A DNA stretch of 64,000 nucleotides from Gallionellaceae bacterium (GTDB lineage: Bacteria > Pseudomonadota > Gammaproteobacteria > Burkholderiales > Thiobacillaceae), in contig JAQTLN010000004.1 in NCBI GenBank assembly GCA_028714875.1, forward strand, positions 1 to 64,000, in the 5' to 3' direction. The notes beneath the pieces are model-generated. The model was not told the origin of the DNA and did not search any database. It saw nothing but the letters and a program-made list of their open reading frames with translations. Shown here one piece after another: positions 27,154 through 38,162 of the stretch. The position numbers were made by a program, and so were the translations under genes. Each line of letters starts with the position of its first letter. Positions within the stretch are counted from its first letter, which is position 1.

Positions 27154-27834
27154 TCAGCGGCGGCGAAACACCAGATCCCACACGCCATGCCCCAGGCGCA
27201 GGCCACGCTGCTCGAATTTGGTGAGCGGCCGATATTCCGGGCGCGGCGCGAAAGTGTCGGCCGTGTTGGCCAGTTGCGGCTCGGCGGAGAGCACTTCCAG
27301 CATCTGCCGCGCGTAGTCCTCCCAGTCAGTGGCCAGATGCAGGTAGCCGCCCGGCTTGAGTTTCCGCGCCAGCAAAGCGACGAAAGCGGGCTGGATCAAA
27401 CGCCGTTTGTGGTGGCGCTTCTTGTGCCAGGGGTCGGGGAAGAAGATGTGGATGCCGTCGAGCGAGGCATCCAGGAGCATGTGATTGAACACTTCCACGG
27501 CGTCATGCTGGACGATGCGCAGATTATCCAGGCCGAGTTCTTCGATGCGCTTGAGCAAGGCCCCCACGCCGGGCTGGTGAACCTCAAGGCCGAGATAGTC
27601 GGTTTCCCGCTGTGCCTCGGCGATGGCGGCCGTGGCGTGGCCCATGCCGAAGCCGATTTCCACGACTTTGGGCGCTTGCCGGCCGAAAACGGTTTCAAGG
27701 TCGAGCGGCGCGGGCTGGTAGGGCAGTAGAAAACGCGGCCCCAGTTCCGCCAGGGCGCGCGCCTGGCCGCTGCCCATGCGACCGGCGCGCAGGACGAAGG
27801 AGCGGATACTCCGCTGATGCGGTGGCTCGGTCAT
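27154..27834 (-). CDS. trmB: tRNA (guanine-N7-)-methyltransferase
   Basis: 226 residues. SAM-dependent Rossmann enzyme that makes m7G46 in tRNA variable loops. Seen: [11 protein letters not shown] (SAM loop), [13 protein letters not shown], and the TrmB signature [18 protein letters not shown]. Length fits. It starts 9 bp after thiG ends, on the same strand, so it is likely translated from the thiS-thiG transcript. Confidence 0.96.
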   Translation of the reverse strand: MTEPPHQRSIRSFVLRAGRMGSGQARALAELGPRFLLPYQPAPLDLETVFGRQAPKVVEIGFGMGHATAAIAEAQRETDYLGLEVHQPGVGALLKRIEELGLDNLRIVQHDAVEVFNHMLLDASLDGIHIFFPDPWHKKRHHKRRLIQPAFVALLARKLKPGGYLHLATDWEDYARQMLEVLSAEPQLANTADTFAPRPEYRPLTKFEQRGLRLGHGVWDLVFRRR

Positions 27835-27843
27835 CGCAACGGC

Positions 27844-28626
27844 TCAGGTGCCGATGATGCCCGTGGTGGGAGATGATGGACTGGCCTGGTAGACCTTCTT
27901 CGGCATACGCCCGGCCAGATAGGCCTCGCGCCCCGCTTCCACCGCCTTCTTCATGGCCGAGGCCATGAGTATCGGGTTTGCGGCACCCGCGATGGCGGTG
28001 TTCATCAACACCGCGTCACAGCCCAATTCCATGGCGATGGCGGCGTCCGATGCCGTGCCGACGCCGGCATCGACGATTACCGGCACTTTCAGACGGTCGA
28101 TGATGATTTGCAGGTTCCAGGGATTGAGGATGCCCATGCCGGAGCCGATCAATGAGGCCAGCGGCATCACGGCGACACAACCGATGTCTTCCAGTTGGCG
28201 GGCGATGATCGGGTCATCGCTGGTGTAGACCATTACCTTGAAACCATCCTTGACCAGCACTTCGGCGGCCTTGAGCGTCTCGACCACGTTGGGATACAGG
28301 CTTTGCGGGTCGCCCAACACTTCCAATTTCACCAGATCGTGACCATCCAGCAGTTCGCGCGCCAGGCGCAGCGTGCGGATGGCGTCATCCGCCGTATAGC
28401 AGCCGGCGGTATTCGGCAGATAGGTGAACTGGCTCGGCGGCAGGGCGTCCAGCAGGCTGGGCTGATTGGGGTCCTGGCCGATGTTGGTACGGCGGATGGC
28501 GACAGTGACGATCTCGGCGCCGGAAGCGTCGATGGCCGCGCGGGTCTGCGCGAAATCCTGATATTTGCCGGTACCGACCAGCAGGCGGGACGCATAGCCG
28601 CGGCCAGCGATAACGAGGGAATCCAT
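27844..28626 (-). CDS. thiG: Thiazole synthase
   Basis: 260 residues. It forms the thiazole phosphate moiety of thiamine from DXP, dehydroglycine/iminoglycine and ThiS thiocarboxylate. The family start [19 protein letters not shown], the active-site Lys region [10 protein letters not shown] and the phosphate-binding [11 protein letters not shown] block are all visible. It lies 50 bp downstream of thiS in the usual order. No TPP riboswitch is visible upstream of thiS; only about 50 bp separate thiS from a divergent tRNA gene. Confidence 0.97.
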   Translation of the reverse strand: MDSLVIAGRGYASRLLVGTGKYQDFAQTRAAIDASGAEIVTVAIRRTNIGQDPNQPSLLDALPPSQFTYLPNTAGCYTADDAIRTLRLARELLDGHDLVKLEVLGDPQSLYPNVVETLKAAEVLVKDGFKVMVYTSDDPIIARQLEDIGCVAVMPLASLIGSGMGILNPWNLQIIIDRLKVPVIVDAGVGTASDAAIAMELGCDAVLMNTAIAGAANPILMASAMKKAVEAGREAYLAGRMPKKVYQASPSSPTTGIIGT

Positions 28627-28676
28627 ATGTGTAAGCCTGGGTTGTTGCGGGAAGGGGAAGGCGGCTGAACAGTAAA

Positions 28677-28880
28677 TTAGCCGCCGCCGACCGCGACCAC
28701 GATTTCCAGTTGGTCGCCATCGGTGATGGGTGTTGCCGCGTGTTGGCTCTTGGGCACGATTTCGCCGTTTTTTTCCACGGCGATGCGTTTGCCGACCAAA
28801 TCGAGATTTTCCAGCAATTCGGCCAGTTGCATGGCGGCGGGAAACTGGCGCGGCTGGCCGTTGATATAAAGAGTGATCAC
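28677..28880 (-). CDS. thiS: Thiamine biosynthesis sulfur carrier ThiS
   Basis: 67 residues, ubiquitin-like fold, opening [13 protein letters not shown] and ending in the required Gly-Gly terminus (VAVGGG). The C-terminus is adenylated and thiocarboxylated to donate sulfur to ThiG, encoded immediately downstream. Full length for the family. Confidence 0.94.
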   Translation of the reverse strand: MITLYINGQPRQFPAAMQLAELLENLDLVGKRIAVEKNGEIVPKSQHAATPITDGDQLEIVVAVGGG

Positions 28881-28929
28881 TTTGAGAAGCCAGCTATATC
28901 AAGTAAATTCCGGGCCGCGAGTTTACCTC

Positions 28930-29003
28930 GCGGGTGTAGCTCAATGGCAGAGCTCTTGGTTCCCAACCAAGTGACGAGGGTTCGATTCCCTTCACCCGCT
29001 CCA
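28930..29003 (+). tRNA. tRNA-Gly (anticodon CCC)
   Basis: 74 nt including encoded CCA. The acceptor stem GCGGGTG pairs with CACCCGC. The D-arm has AGCTCAATGGCAGAGCT, the anticodon arm CTTGG-TTCCCAA-CCAAG (anticodon CCC, reading GGG), and the T-arm GAGGGTTCGATTCCCTT. All stems close. It is transcribed away from thiS. Confidence 0.96.
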
Positions 29004-29088
29004 TTCAAGCCACATCCCCCCATCGACGAAGCAGACCTTTAGCGCCAGCGCTACAGGTGGGGCCGCCACCCGCCTGATGAACCATCCG

Positions 29089-30459
29089 CTAGGGATGCGA
29101 GTCTTGCCGGTCCCGCTCTGTGCCGACAGGCGGCGCATGCGTTAAGCCATCCAGCGGTTTACCCGGCCAGGGGCCAAGCAGGTGCAGATCGCGCTGCGGG
29201 AAGGGAATAACGATGCCCGCCGCCTTGAACAGGCGCCAGATTTGCACGTATACATCGGAACGCACGCCGACCAGACCTTGCTGCGGGTCATTGATCCAGA
29301 TCCGCAATTCCAGTTCGATCCCGTTATCGCCAAAAGCCAGCAACCTGGCCGCGGGGACGGGGTCCGCCAGGACACGGGGAACGCCGCGCGCCGCTTCCTC
29401 CAGCAGGGCCATGGCCTGTTCCGGGTCATTGTTGTAGCTGATCGACACCGGGATTTTCAGGCGCACGTTGCGGTCGGTGTAGCTCCAGTTGATCACCTCG
29501 TTGGTAATCAGGGTCTCGTTGGGAATCAGCCGCTCCACGCCGTCGCGGTCCCGCACCACGATGTAGCGGGCGCGCAGTTCCTGCACCCAGCCGAATTTGT
29601 CGCCGATGGTGATGACGTCGCCGGGGCGGATGGAACGATCGAACAGCACGATAAAACCGCTGATGAAGTTGCTGGCGATGCGTTGCAAGCCGAAGCCCAG
29701 GCCCACGCCCACGGCGCCGCCGAACACCGTCAGCGCGGTCAGGTCAATGCCCGCCGCCTCCAGCGCCAGCAGGGAGGCCAGGGTCAGCAGCGCGAATTTG
29801 CTCAGTTTGACCAGGGCCACCTGCATGCCCGGGTTCACATAATCCGTCCGGCTCAGGCGGTTTTCGATCAGGCGGGCCAGCCACAGGGCGAGTATCCAGG
29901 TCAGGGCCACGGCCAGCACCAGCTTGATGCTCTCCAGCAGCGAGATGCGGATCGTGCCGACTTGCAGCGCGATGGCGTCCAGCCCTTCCAGTACGGTGGG
30001 CAGCCACCCCAGCAGATGCAGGGCGACGATGATCCATGCCGAGGTGGCGATGAGGCCTTCCCAGGCCTTCACCGCCGGGCCGGGCTGGAAGGTCTTGCGC
30101 AGGAGATAGACCACCAGGCGAATGCTGGCCAGGGAGGTGAGCAGCGGCACGGCCAGGTTGAGCAACTCGATCTGGTGTTCCATATGGTCCAGCATGGCCC
30201 TGCCCGCCAACACCCCCAGGAGCATGCTGATGGGAAAGAGGAGGCGCTGGAGGCTTTTCAGCGTCAGCCGCCGCAGGGTGTATTCCTCGCTACTCTCGGT
30301 CTGTTGATCCAGGCTCTGCCCGAGGGTGCGGTGCACCAGAAACGCGCCGGCCGCGGCCAGCAGCAGCACGCCGACCTGCCACCAGAAGGCGGGTGACCGG
30401 GGCTGCCCCAGCCAGGTTTCCAGCAGGGTGCCTATGTCGGTGGGAAAGTTGAAGGGCAT
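29089..30459 (-). CDS. MscS-family mechanosensitive channel
   Basis: 456 residues with several hydrophobic helices (about 25-45, 75-100, 105-120, 140-160, 175-205 and 235-255). The MscS core starts with the pore-lining helix (GGAVGVGLGFGLQRIASNF) and the beta domain (IRPGDVITIGDKFGWV). It would open under membrane tension during osmotic downshock or conduct small ions. Larger than E. coli MscS (286 residues), so of the extended type. Monocistronic by appearance. Confidence 0.92.
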   Translation of the reverse strand: MPFNFPTDIGTLLETWLGQPRSPAFWWQVGVLLLAAAGAFLVHRTLGQSLDQQTESSEEYTLRRLTLKSLQRLLFPISMLLGVLAGRAMLDHMEHQIELLNLAVPLLTSLASIRLVVYLLRKTFQPGPAVKAWEGLIATSAWIIVALHLLGWLPTVLEGLDAIALQVGTIRISLLESIKLVLAVALTWILALWLARLIENRLSRTDYVNPGMQVALVKLSKFALLTLASLLALEAAGIDLTALTVFGGAVGVGLGFGLQRIASNFISGFIVLFDRSIRPGDVITIGDKFGWVQELRARYIVVRDRDGVERLIPNETLITNEVINWSYTDRNVRLKIPVSISYNNDPEQAMALLEEAARGVPRVLADPVPAARLLAFGDNGIELELRIWINDPQQGLVGVRSDVYVQIWRLFKAAGIVIPFPQRDLHLLGPWPGKPLDGLTHAPPVGTERDRQDSHP

Positions 30460-30796
30460 GTAGGTGATTTTATGGTTGTCCTCCCCGGACCATACCGGAA
30501 AGCGATGGGTTGCCGCAAAGACGCGACGGAATGGGGGCGCGCCAGCCCTCCACGACCCTCCACGTTCAAGCTGAATGGGCGCGCCAGAAACAATTACACA
30601 TCCTGCCGTGCGCGCCTTGACCCGTTTTTATCGTTTTGCCAGAGTCCCGGCCGTTCGTGCCGCCGTGGCAACAAAAATCAGAACGGCAAAAACCTGGGAG
30701 GGTTTTGATCTTGGAATCTTGTTTAGCCATTCGGCGGGTCCCCGCGACACTGCTCGTCTTCGCCGCGTTCCGTGGCAGCTCCGCCGGAGAGTCCGC
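30460..30796. other. Intergenic region, no gene seen
   Basis: About 340 bp between the divergent mscS-type gene and the cold-shock/DUF1294 gene. It presumably holds promoters for both. A short direct repeat (GGGCGCGCCAG) occurs near 30535 and 30577. No RNA gene or convincing ORF was recognised. Confidence 0.5.
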
Positions 30797-31411
30797 ATGC
30801 GCCGCCAAGGCAGGATAACCACCTGGCAAGGCGATCATGGCTACGGCTTCATCACCCAGAATGGGGGCGGCGAGCCGGTCTTTCTTCACCTCAACGCCTT
30901 GTCGGATCGCCAATAGCAACCCAACGGCAACGAGGTCGTCAGCTTCGACGTCATAACCGATGCCAAGGGCCGCAAGCGGGCCGCAAACGTTGCATTGGTC
31001 GGCAATCATCCCGCGTCAGTCAGACCCCTCGGAGCTGGTACATCGACACTGGGTTTGGTGGTCATCTTTTTCGCCTTTGTGGTCGTCGCCACGTTCATGG
31101 GCAAGCTGCCTGTCGCCGTGCCGGCGCTTTATCTGGGCAGCAGTTTCATCGCCTATTTCATCTACGCCTTGGACAAGTAGGCCGCCCGGCGAGGCCGTTG
31201 GAGAGCCAGGGAAGATACCTTGCTTCTGCTTAGCCTGATCGGCGGCTGGCCCGGCGCATCGCTCGCGCAAAAAGTGTTGCGCCACAAAGGCGGCAAGGCA
31301 TCGTTTCAGACGGTTTTCTGGATCACGGTCGCGCTGAATTGCGGCGCGCTTGGCTGGCTGTTCGCGCCATCCGGCGCGGCTGTGCTGCGCACAGTGTTGA
31401 GCGCGATCTGA
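30797..31411 (+). pseudogene. Cold-shock domain plus DUF1294 membrane protein, interrupted by two in-frame TAG codons
   Basis: One continuous frame carries a cold-shock domain (GRITTWQGDHGYGFITQNGG) and then a DUF1294 membrane domain (GKLPVAVPALYLGSSFIAYF, then SLIGGWPGASLAQKVLRHK). TAG occurs at 30914-30916 and again at 31178-31180, with homologous-looking sequence continuing in the same frame after each. Both are one base from a sense codon. The start has CGGAGAG about 6 nt upstream. Since dtd in this window uses TAG as an ordinary stop, decay is more likely than amber recoding, but the otherwise clean frame implies recent change. Full length would be about 204 codons. Confidence 0.75.
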
Positions 31412-31478
31412 TTCGGCGTCATTGCCTTGCCGGCCGGCATCGGCGGAGATGCCATGCAGGTTCTTCCAGGCATCTACA

Positions 31479-31506
31479 CTTGAAACCAGAGTGCAATCAC
31501 CCATTT
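31479..31506 (+). promoter_or_regulatory. Sigma-32 (heat-shock) promoter for clpB
   Basis: CTTGAAA at 31479-31485, a 13-nt spacer, then ACCCATTT at 31499-31506. The sigma-32 consensus is CTTGAAA, 11-16 nt, CCCCATNT, so only one base deviates. It lies about 30 bp ahead of the clpB start, as expected for heat-shock control of the disaggregase. Confidence 0.75.
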
Positions 31507-31536
31507 AGGAGCCAGTCATCCTATTAGGAGTCCGCC

Positions 31537-34131
<2,595 letters not shown>

Positions 34132-34142
34132 ACGCCACCCCC

Positions 34143-34177
34143 GTAGGTTGGGCAAAGCTGCGCTTTGCCCAACCTAC
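34143..34177. terminator. Perfect 16-bp hairpin between clpB and res
   Basis: GTAGGTTGGGCAAAGC and its exact complement surround a 3-nt loop, in the 47 bp between the convergent clpB and res stop codons. There is no T-run on either side, so it may act as a bidirectional transcription block or mRNA 3' protector rather than a classical terminator. It belongs to a commonly repeated intergenic palindrome type. Confidence 0.65.
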
Positions 34178-34178
34178 G

Positions 34179-36812
34179 TTACGCGAAGAATACGGGCAAC
34201 TTCGTAGGCCACTCAGTCATCAGCACCAGATCGCATTCCACCGTCGTCCCATCCGCCACCACCAGTTCCAGTTGGCCGACGGGCGCGGCTTGTTCCACCG
34301 CGAAAGCCTCGCTCATCAAGCGCAGTACCGACTGGATGTAAGTGGTTTTCGAGTTGCCGGCCAAGTGCTCGCCTTTCATTTCCAGCACGGCCAGCTTGTC
34401 CCCAGCTTCGCCACGCCGAACCGCGAATATGAAATCGGGGTAAATCCTCTCCCGCCGCCAGCCCTGAACAGCGTAGTGGGAACGGGCCACATTGCGATGC
34501 CACCATTTCAGCGCTTTTTCGCCATCGAGATGAACGGCGATGTCCCGCTCGTCCTGGCTGGAAAAATCGCCCCGGTAGATCGGGTGAAACAGGCTTTTTT
34601 CAACGGCGAGCTTTTCCGCCGTCGCCGGCTCGAAAGTTGTTGCTTCGAATGGCATCCGCCAATTGTGGCTATCGGCGCGCAAGCGAAACTGAATCCGTTC
34701 CGCCGCTACCTCTGCGCGAAACAGCGCCTCGGCCTTGGCGTTGCGTTGCTCGTCCAGCCATTTCCGCAGTTCTTCCACGATCAGGCTGGAGAGGGCGCCC
34801 AGCTTGGTTTTGTCGATACTGCGGGCTTCGAGCTTGGCAATGACTTGCCCGACGATTTCACGCGACCACCACGCGTTAGGCACGATGTCTGAAATCATAC
34901 GAACCGCGTAGGCGGCATCGAAAATCAGGGTTTCCCGTGACGTTCCGGCCACTTCATCAACGATGCGCTCCTCGCCCGAATCGGCAAGGCGGATACGCCG
35001 CATTTGACGCTCGGCACTGGTGATTCCATTGGGAATCCTGGCGACCAGCGGTGAGACGTCCAGCCCCCGCCAATCCAGAGCGAACAGGATGTCTTCCTCA
35101 TAGTCCAGCGGGCGGGTCAGGCCGTCGGCCACGCGCAGTACCAGCGGCAGATAGATTTCGGTCTTGGCGAAGGGGTTCCGGCGTTGCACGGGGCGTGGTC
35201 TGGAAGGCGTATTGCCGTCGGTGGTGCGAATCTCCTTCACCAGATCGCCCATGCCGTCCTCTTCCAATCCCTTCTTGATGGCGCCCACCACGTCGCCGGT
35301 ATTCGCGTGGTGGGTGATGACGTAGCTCTCATCCAGCAACGCCACGCCGGTTTTTTGGGCATGCGGCTGGCGCAGGATGCGGCCCACCAACTGGGTCATG
35401 GCCGAAAGATTGGCGCTCGCGGCCAAGGCGCACAGCACATAGGCGAACGGGCAGTCCCAGCCCTCCTGCAACGCCTGTTTGGTGACGATGACGCGGACGC
35501 GGTTGATCGGGCTGGCCAAATCCAGATTCTCCGGCGTGGCCAGGTCGTTGGTATCCGCCGTCTTGATGGCGATTTCCGCCTCCTCCAGACCCCCTACCGT
35601 GACCAGCCATTCCTTGGCATCCAGCGCATGGATGTGTGTCCCATCGCGCTGATCGGCGCCGGTGCGTTCCACCTGCACCAACAGAATGGGGCGAATGTAG
35701 CGGCCGGTGTCGGCGTGGAATCGTCGTGCCGCAGCGTCCAGTTCGCGCAGCCGATTGAGCGCCGCCGCCAGCGTATGCCGCCAGTCAGCACTCGCTCTCG
35801 GGTCGAGGTTGAGCGGCATCTTGATCATGCCCTCGCGGTCCAGGTCGATGCCCTTCACCTCCACCAGCACGTTCGCGTAGCGGGCAGGCTTCGGATTCTT
35901 TCCGGCGGGGTTGCCTGCGGGGTAGCCTGGATGTGCCGCCACATCCTTCGGCGTTGCCGTCAGTTCCAGCACGAAACATGGGTTGAAGCCGTAGAGGGTG
36001 GAAAAAGCGAGCGCGGAAACAGCCTTATGGCCTTCGTCCATGACCACCACCGGACGAATCAGGCGCAAGGCATTGCCCAGCGAATCCTTGATCTGCGGCC
36101 ACGGGTAGGCGGAACCGGCCAGATCGTAAATATCGAGATTGGGGGTTTGCCCGCGCGCCACCGCGTGGGCTTCCTGATCACCCTCGGGTGGGAAAAAACC
36201 CCGCACATCGCCCCGGTCGCGAAACATCTTGAGTGAATCCTTGTTCTCGCGGTTGGAGGCTTGCAGCATCAGCAGCATCACGCACAGATGGCTCTCCACC
36301 TCGCGCGCGTCCAGATGATCGTTTTTCTCCAAGATACGCACCGCATTGCCAGAGAGCACATCGAGCATCTGCCGATAGGGGTGCTGACGGTCGATCAATT
36401 GCCGTTTGGTCTGCGCGTATATGGCCTCGTTGGGCACGATCCAGAGCACGAAACCCTTATGCCGACTCAGGTAGCGCCGGAAAATCTTGGACAGGGCGGC
36501 GACGGCCAGAAAGGTCTTGCCGCCGCCGGTGGGCACCTTGAAAACGAGGTTCGGCACCGCCCGCCCGATACCGTCGGCGCGGCAGGAATAGGGAATGCCC
36601 GAGCGCGATTCGGGCAGTTTGCCCGCTGTTCTCATCGCCTCCCACGTTTCCAGCGGAGCGTCGGGCACGGGCCGAATCAAATCGGGGTCGGTTTCCTCGG
36701 AATTGGCCGCCGCGATCTTGTCGGCCTTGCGTTTCCGGGCCGCCAGTTCGGGCAGATACTCGTCCAGCCGAGCCAGGACACGAGCTTGATAGTCGAGGTC
36801 GCGCATGGTCAT
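34179..36812 (-). CDS. Type III restriction enzyme Res subunit (helicase-nuclease)
   Basis: 877 residues. SF2 helicase motor: motif I PTGGGKT (about residues 93-99), motif II DEGH, motif III-like LTATPKD, and motif VI around QLVGRILRQPH. The C-terminus has a PD-(D/E)xK nuclease pattern: YPDFIF then LAVLEMKG. It would translocate and cleave unmethylated DNA together with the Mod subunit encoded upstream at 38163-40001. Unusually, two extra genes separate mod and res. Met3 (36806) is an equally good start. Confidence 0.92.
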   Translation of the reverse strand: MTMRDLDYQARVLARLDEYLPELAARKRKADKIAAANSEETDPDLIRPVPDAPLETWEAMRTAGKLPESRSGIPYSCRADGIGRAVPNLVFKVPTGGGKTFLAVAALSKIFRRYLSRHKGFVLWIVPNEAIYAQTKRQLIDRQHPYRQMLDVLSGNAVRILEKNDHLDAREVESHLCVMLLMLQASNRENKDSLKMFRDRGDVRGFFPPEGDQEAHAVARGQTPNLDIYDLAGSAYPWPQIKDSLGNALRLIRPVVVMDEGHKAVSALAFSTLYGFNPCFVLELTATPKDVAAHPGYPAGNPAGKNPKPARYANVLVEVKGIDLDREGMIKMPLNLDPRASADWRHTLAAALNRLRELDAAARRFHADTGRYIRPILLVQVERTGADQRDGTHIHALDAKEWLVTVGGLEEAEIAIKTADTNDLATPENLDLASPINRVRVIVTKQALQEGWDCPFAYVLCALAASANLSAMTQLVGRILRQPHAQKTGVALLDESYVITHHANTGDVVGAIKKGLEEDGMGDLVKEIRTTDGNTPSRPRPVQRRNPFAKTEIYLPLVLRVADGLTRPLDYEEDILFALDWRGLDVSPLVARIPNGITSAERQMRRIRLADSGEERIVDEVAGTSRETLIFDAAYAVRMISDIVPNAWWSREIVGQVIAKLEARSIDKTKLGALSSLIVEELRKWLDEQRNAKAEALFRAEVAAERIQFRLRADSHNWRMPFEATTFEPATAEKLAVEKSLFHPIYRGDFSSQDERDIAVHLDGEKALKWWHRNVARSHYAVQGWRRERIYPDFIFAVRRGEAGDKLAVLEMKGEHLAGNSKTTYIQSVLRLMSEAFAVEQAAPVGQLELVVADGTTVECDLVLMTEWPTKLPVFFA

Positions 36813-36861
36813 AAATACGCGCTCTCTATGGGAATAGGGAAAATGGCTGCGTGCATGGCGA

Positions 36862-37680
36862 TTAACCCGCAGACCTGATTTTTTTTACAAAATCCGGATC
36901 GTTCATGGCTGCACTCCATTGATAAATCTTGTGGCTGTATCCGCGAAGAATAGAAGTGACATTGTCATTTACAGCTTTTGGTTTCTTCTCGATGGTTTCA
37001 TCGCTTGCCGATTCATCCGACGCCATGTCGTTAATAAGAACAACACGCTCCGCACTTGGTTGAGCATCTTGTAAATCGATCCAGGTAAAAGAGGCGATTT
37101 TTGCCGCTTGTACACTTGGGCGAGGGATCAGCTTTATCAATCTGTCCAGTCCTTTGGGTAAGGGAATAATGAAATCTATAGGGTGTTCTACAGTTCTCCC
37201 GGTGATGCTTTTGTTCGCAGTGTAGAGAATTTCGTGTTCGTCGAAATATTCTTTAACGATCTCGAAGAAGTCGGTCACTGTCCGGGGGGTGGATGTCATC
37301 CATAGGTCGTTCAGCCGCAATATCGCGGCCGTCAGAAAATGCAAGCGTTGGGCTCGGTTCGAGTGTGAAACCACGGTTTCAAGTCTGCCGTTATTTAGCC
37401 GTACCCCACATCCGGCGATGGCATTCTGAATGATGGCTTGGCGACGTTCCGACTTCTCGATCTGGACGCCCATGTCCATGAGGTTGTCGAGCGTCTTCCC
37501 CTCATCATGGAGCACCATCTCACCGCCACTAATGTCGAGAGCGATTTCAATGCCATCGTTAAACGGATCGAGAAAAGGCGTGCTCAATACCTGAGAAGTG
37601 CCTCGCTCGAAAATAATGAGGTTGTCCTTGAGCCAGTGGACATATTCACTGCTCAAGTCGTGCATGGCTTGTTGGGTCAT
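36862..37680 (-). CDS. DUF1828/DUF1829-like protein inside the R-M operon
   Basis: 272 residues, soluble. The N-terminal part carries a pattern I associate with DUF1828 (STPFLDPFNDGIEI then VLHDEGKTLDNLMDMGV); the C-terminal part would correspond to DUF1829. Function is unknown. It overlaps the upstream gene by ATGA (37677-37680), so the two are translated together, and it lies 49 bp before res. This context suggests an accessory or self-contained defence role. Family naming is from memory. Confidence 0.75.
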   Translation of the reverse strand: MTQQAMHDLSSEYVHWLKDNLIIFERGTSQVLSTPFLDPFNDGIEIALDISGGEMVLHDEGKTLDNLMDMGVQIEKSERRQAIIQNAIAGCGVRLNNGRLETVVSHSNRAQRLHFLTAAILRLNDLWMTSTPRTVTDFFEIVKEYFDEHEILYTANKSITGRTVEHPIDFIIPLPKGLDRLIKLIPRPSVQAAKIASFTWIDLQDAQPSAERVVLINDMASDESASDETIEKKPKAVNDNVTSILRGYSHKIYQWSAAMNDPDFVKKIRSAG

Positions 37681-38099
37681 ATCAACACGTCCTGCACGCC
37701 AATTGGGAAACGTGTGCTAATAAGATCAAGAAATTTGAACAGTGTGTCGAGCGGCTTGGTTGCGTCATACCAATCTATTTCTTCCGCCCACTCCAGATGT
37801 TCGAACCCCTCTTTGTACCAGTGCAGGTGGGGGCCGGTTATTCGAGTTCCATCTGGGTTGATGTGCTGGCGCTGAATATCAATCCGCGCCAGATGGATAT
37901 TTTTTTGTTTGGCTCGAAAGTGGGCTTTGACTTCGAAAGGGTTACGCGTCAGGGACAAAATAAACTGCAAATCACGGTTTTCGACTGCAATCACGGGTTC
38001 GTCATATCGCGAATTTATTTCCCAGCTCAAAACCTCATTGCGTGTCGCATCTTTCGCCATCGCCAGTAGCTGATCGGCTTCTTGTTGAGTTATTTTCAT
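37677..38099 (-). CDS. DUF6978-like small protein inside the R-M operon
   Basis: 140 residues opening MKITQQEADQLLAMAKDA and containing VENRDLQFILSLTR, AKQKNIHLARIDIQR and GPHLHWYKEGFEHLEWAEEI. I associate this layout with DUF6978, a family without assigned function; the name is from memory. No membrane segment. It is translationally coupled to the DUF1828-like gene and 63 bp downstream of mod. Confidence 0.65.
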   Translation of the reverse strand: MKITQQEADQLLAMAKDATRNEVLSWEINSRYDEPVIAVENRDLQFILSLTRNPFEVKAHFRAKQKNIHLARIDIQRQHINPDGTRITGPHLHWYKEGFEHLEWAEEIDWYDATKPLDTLFKFLDLISTRFPIGVQDVLI

Positions 38100-38162
38100 T
38101 TCGACACCTGTCTCGGTTTTTTAAAGTAGGTCCAAGCCGAATTCCTTCCAGCTCACCGGATG

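Noticed and set aside
28881-28929. TPP riboswitch upstream of thiS
   Set aside because: Only about 50 bp separate thiS from the divergent tRNA gene; too short and no THI-box pattern.
28930-29003. tRNA-Gly as the attachment site of an integrated island
   Set aside because: No integrase and no repeat of the tRNA 3' end nearby; flanking genes look resident.
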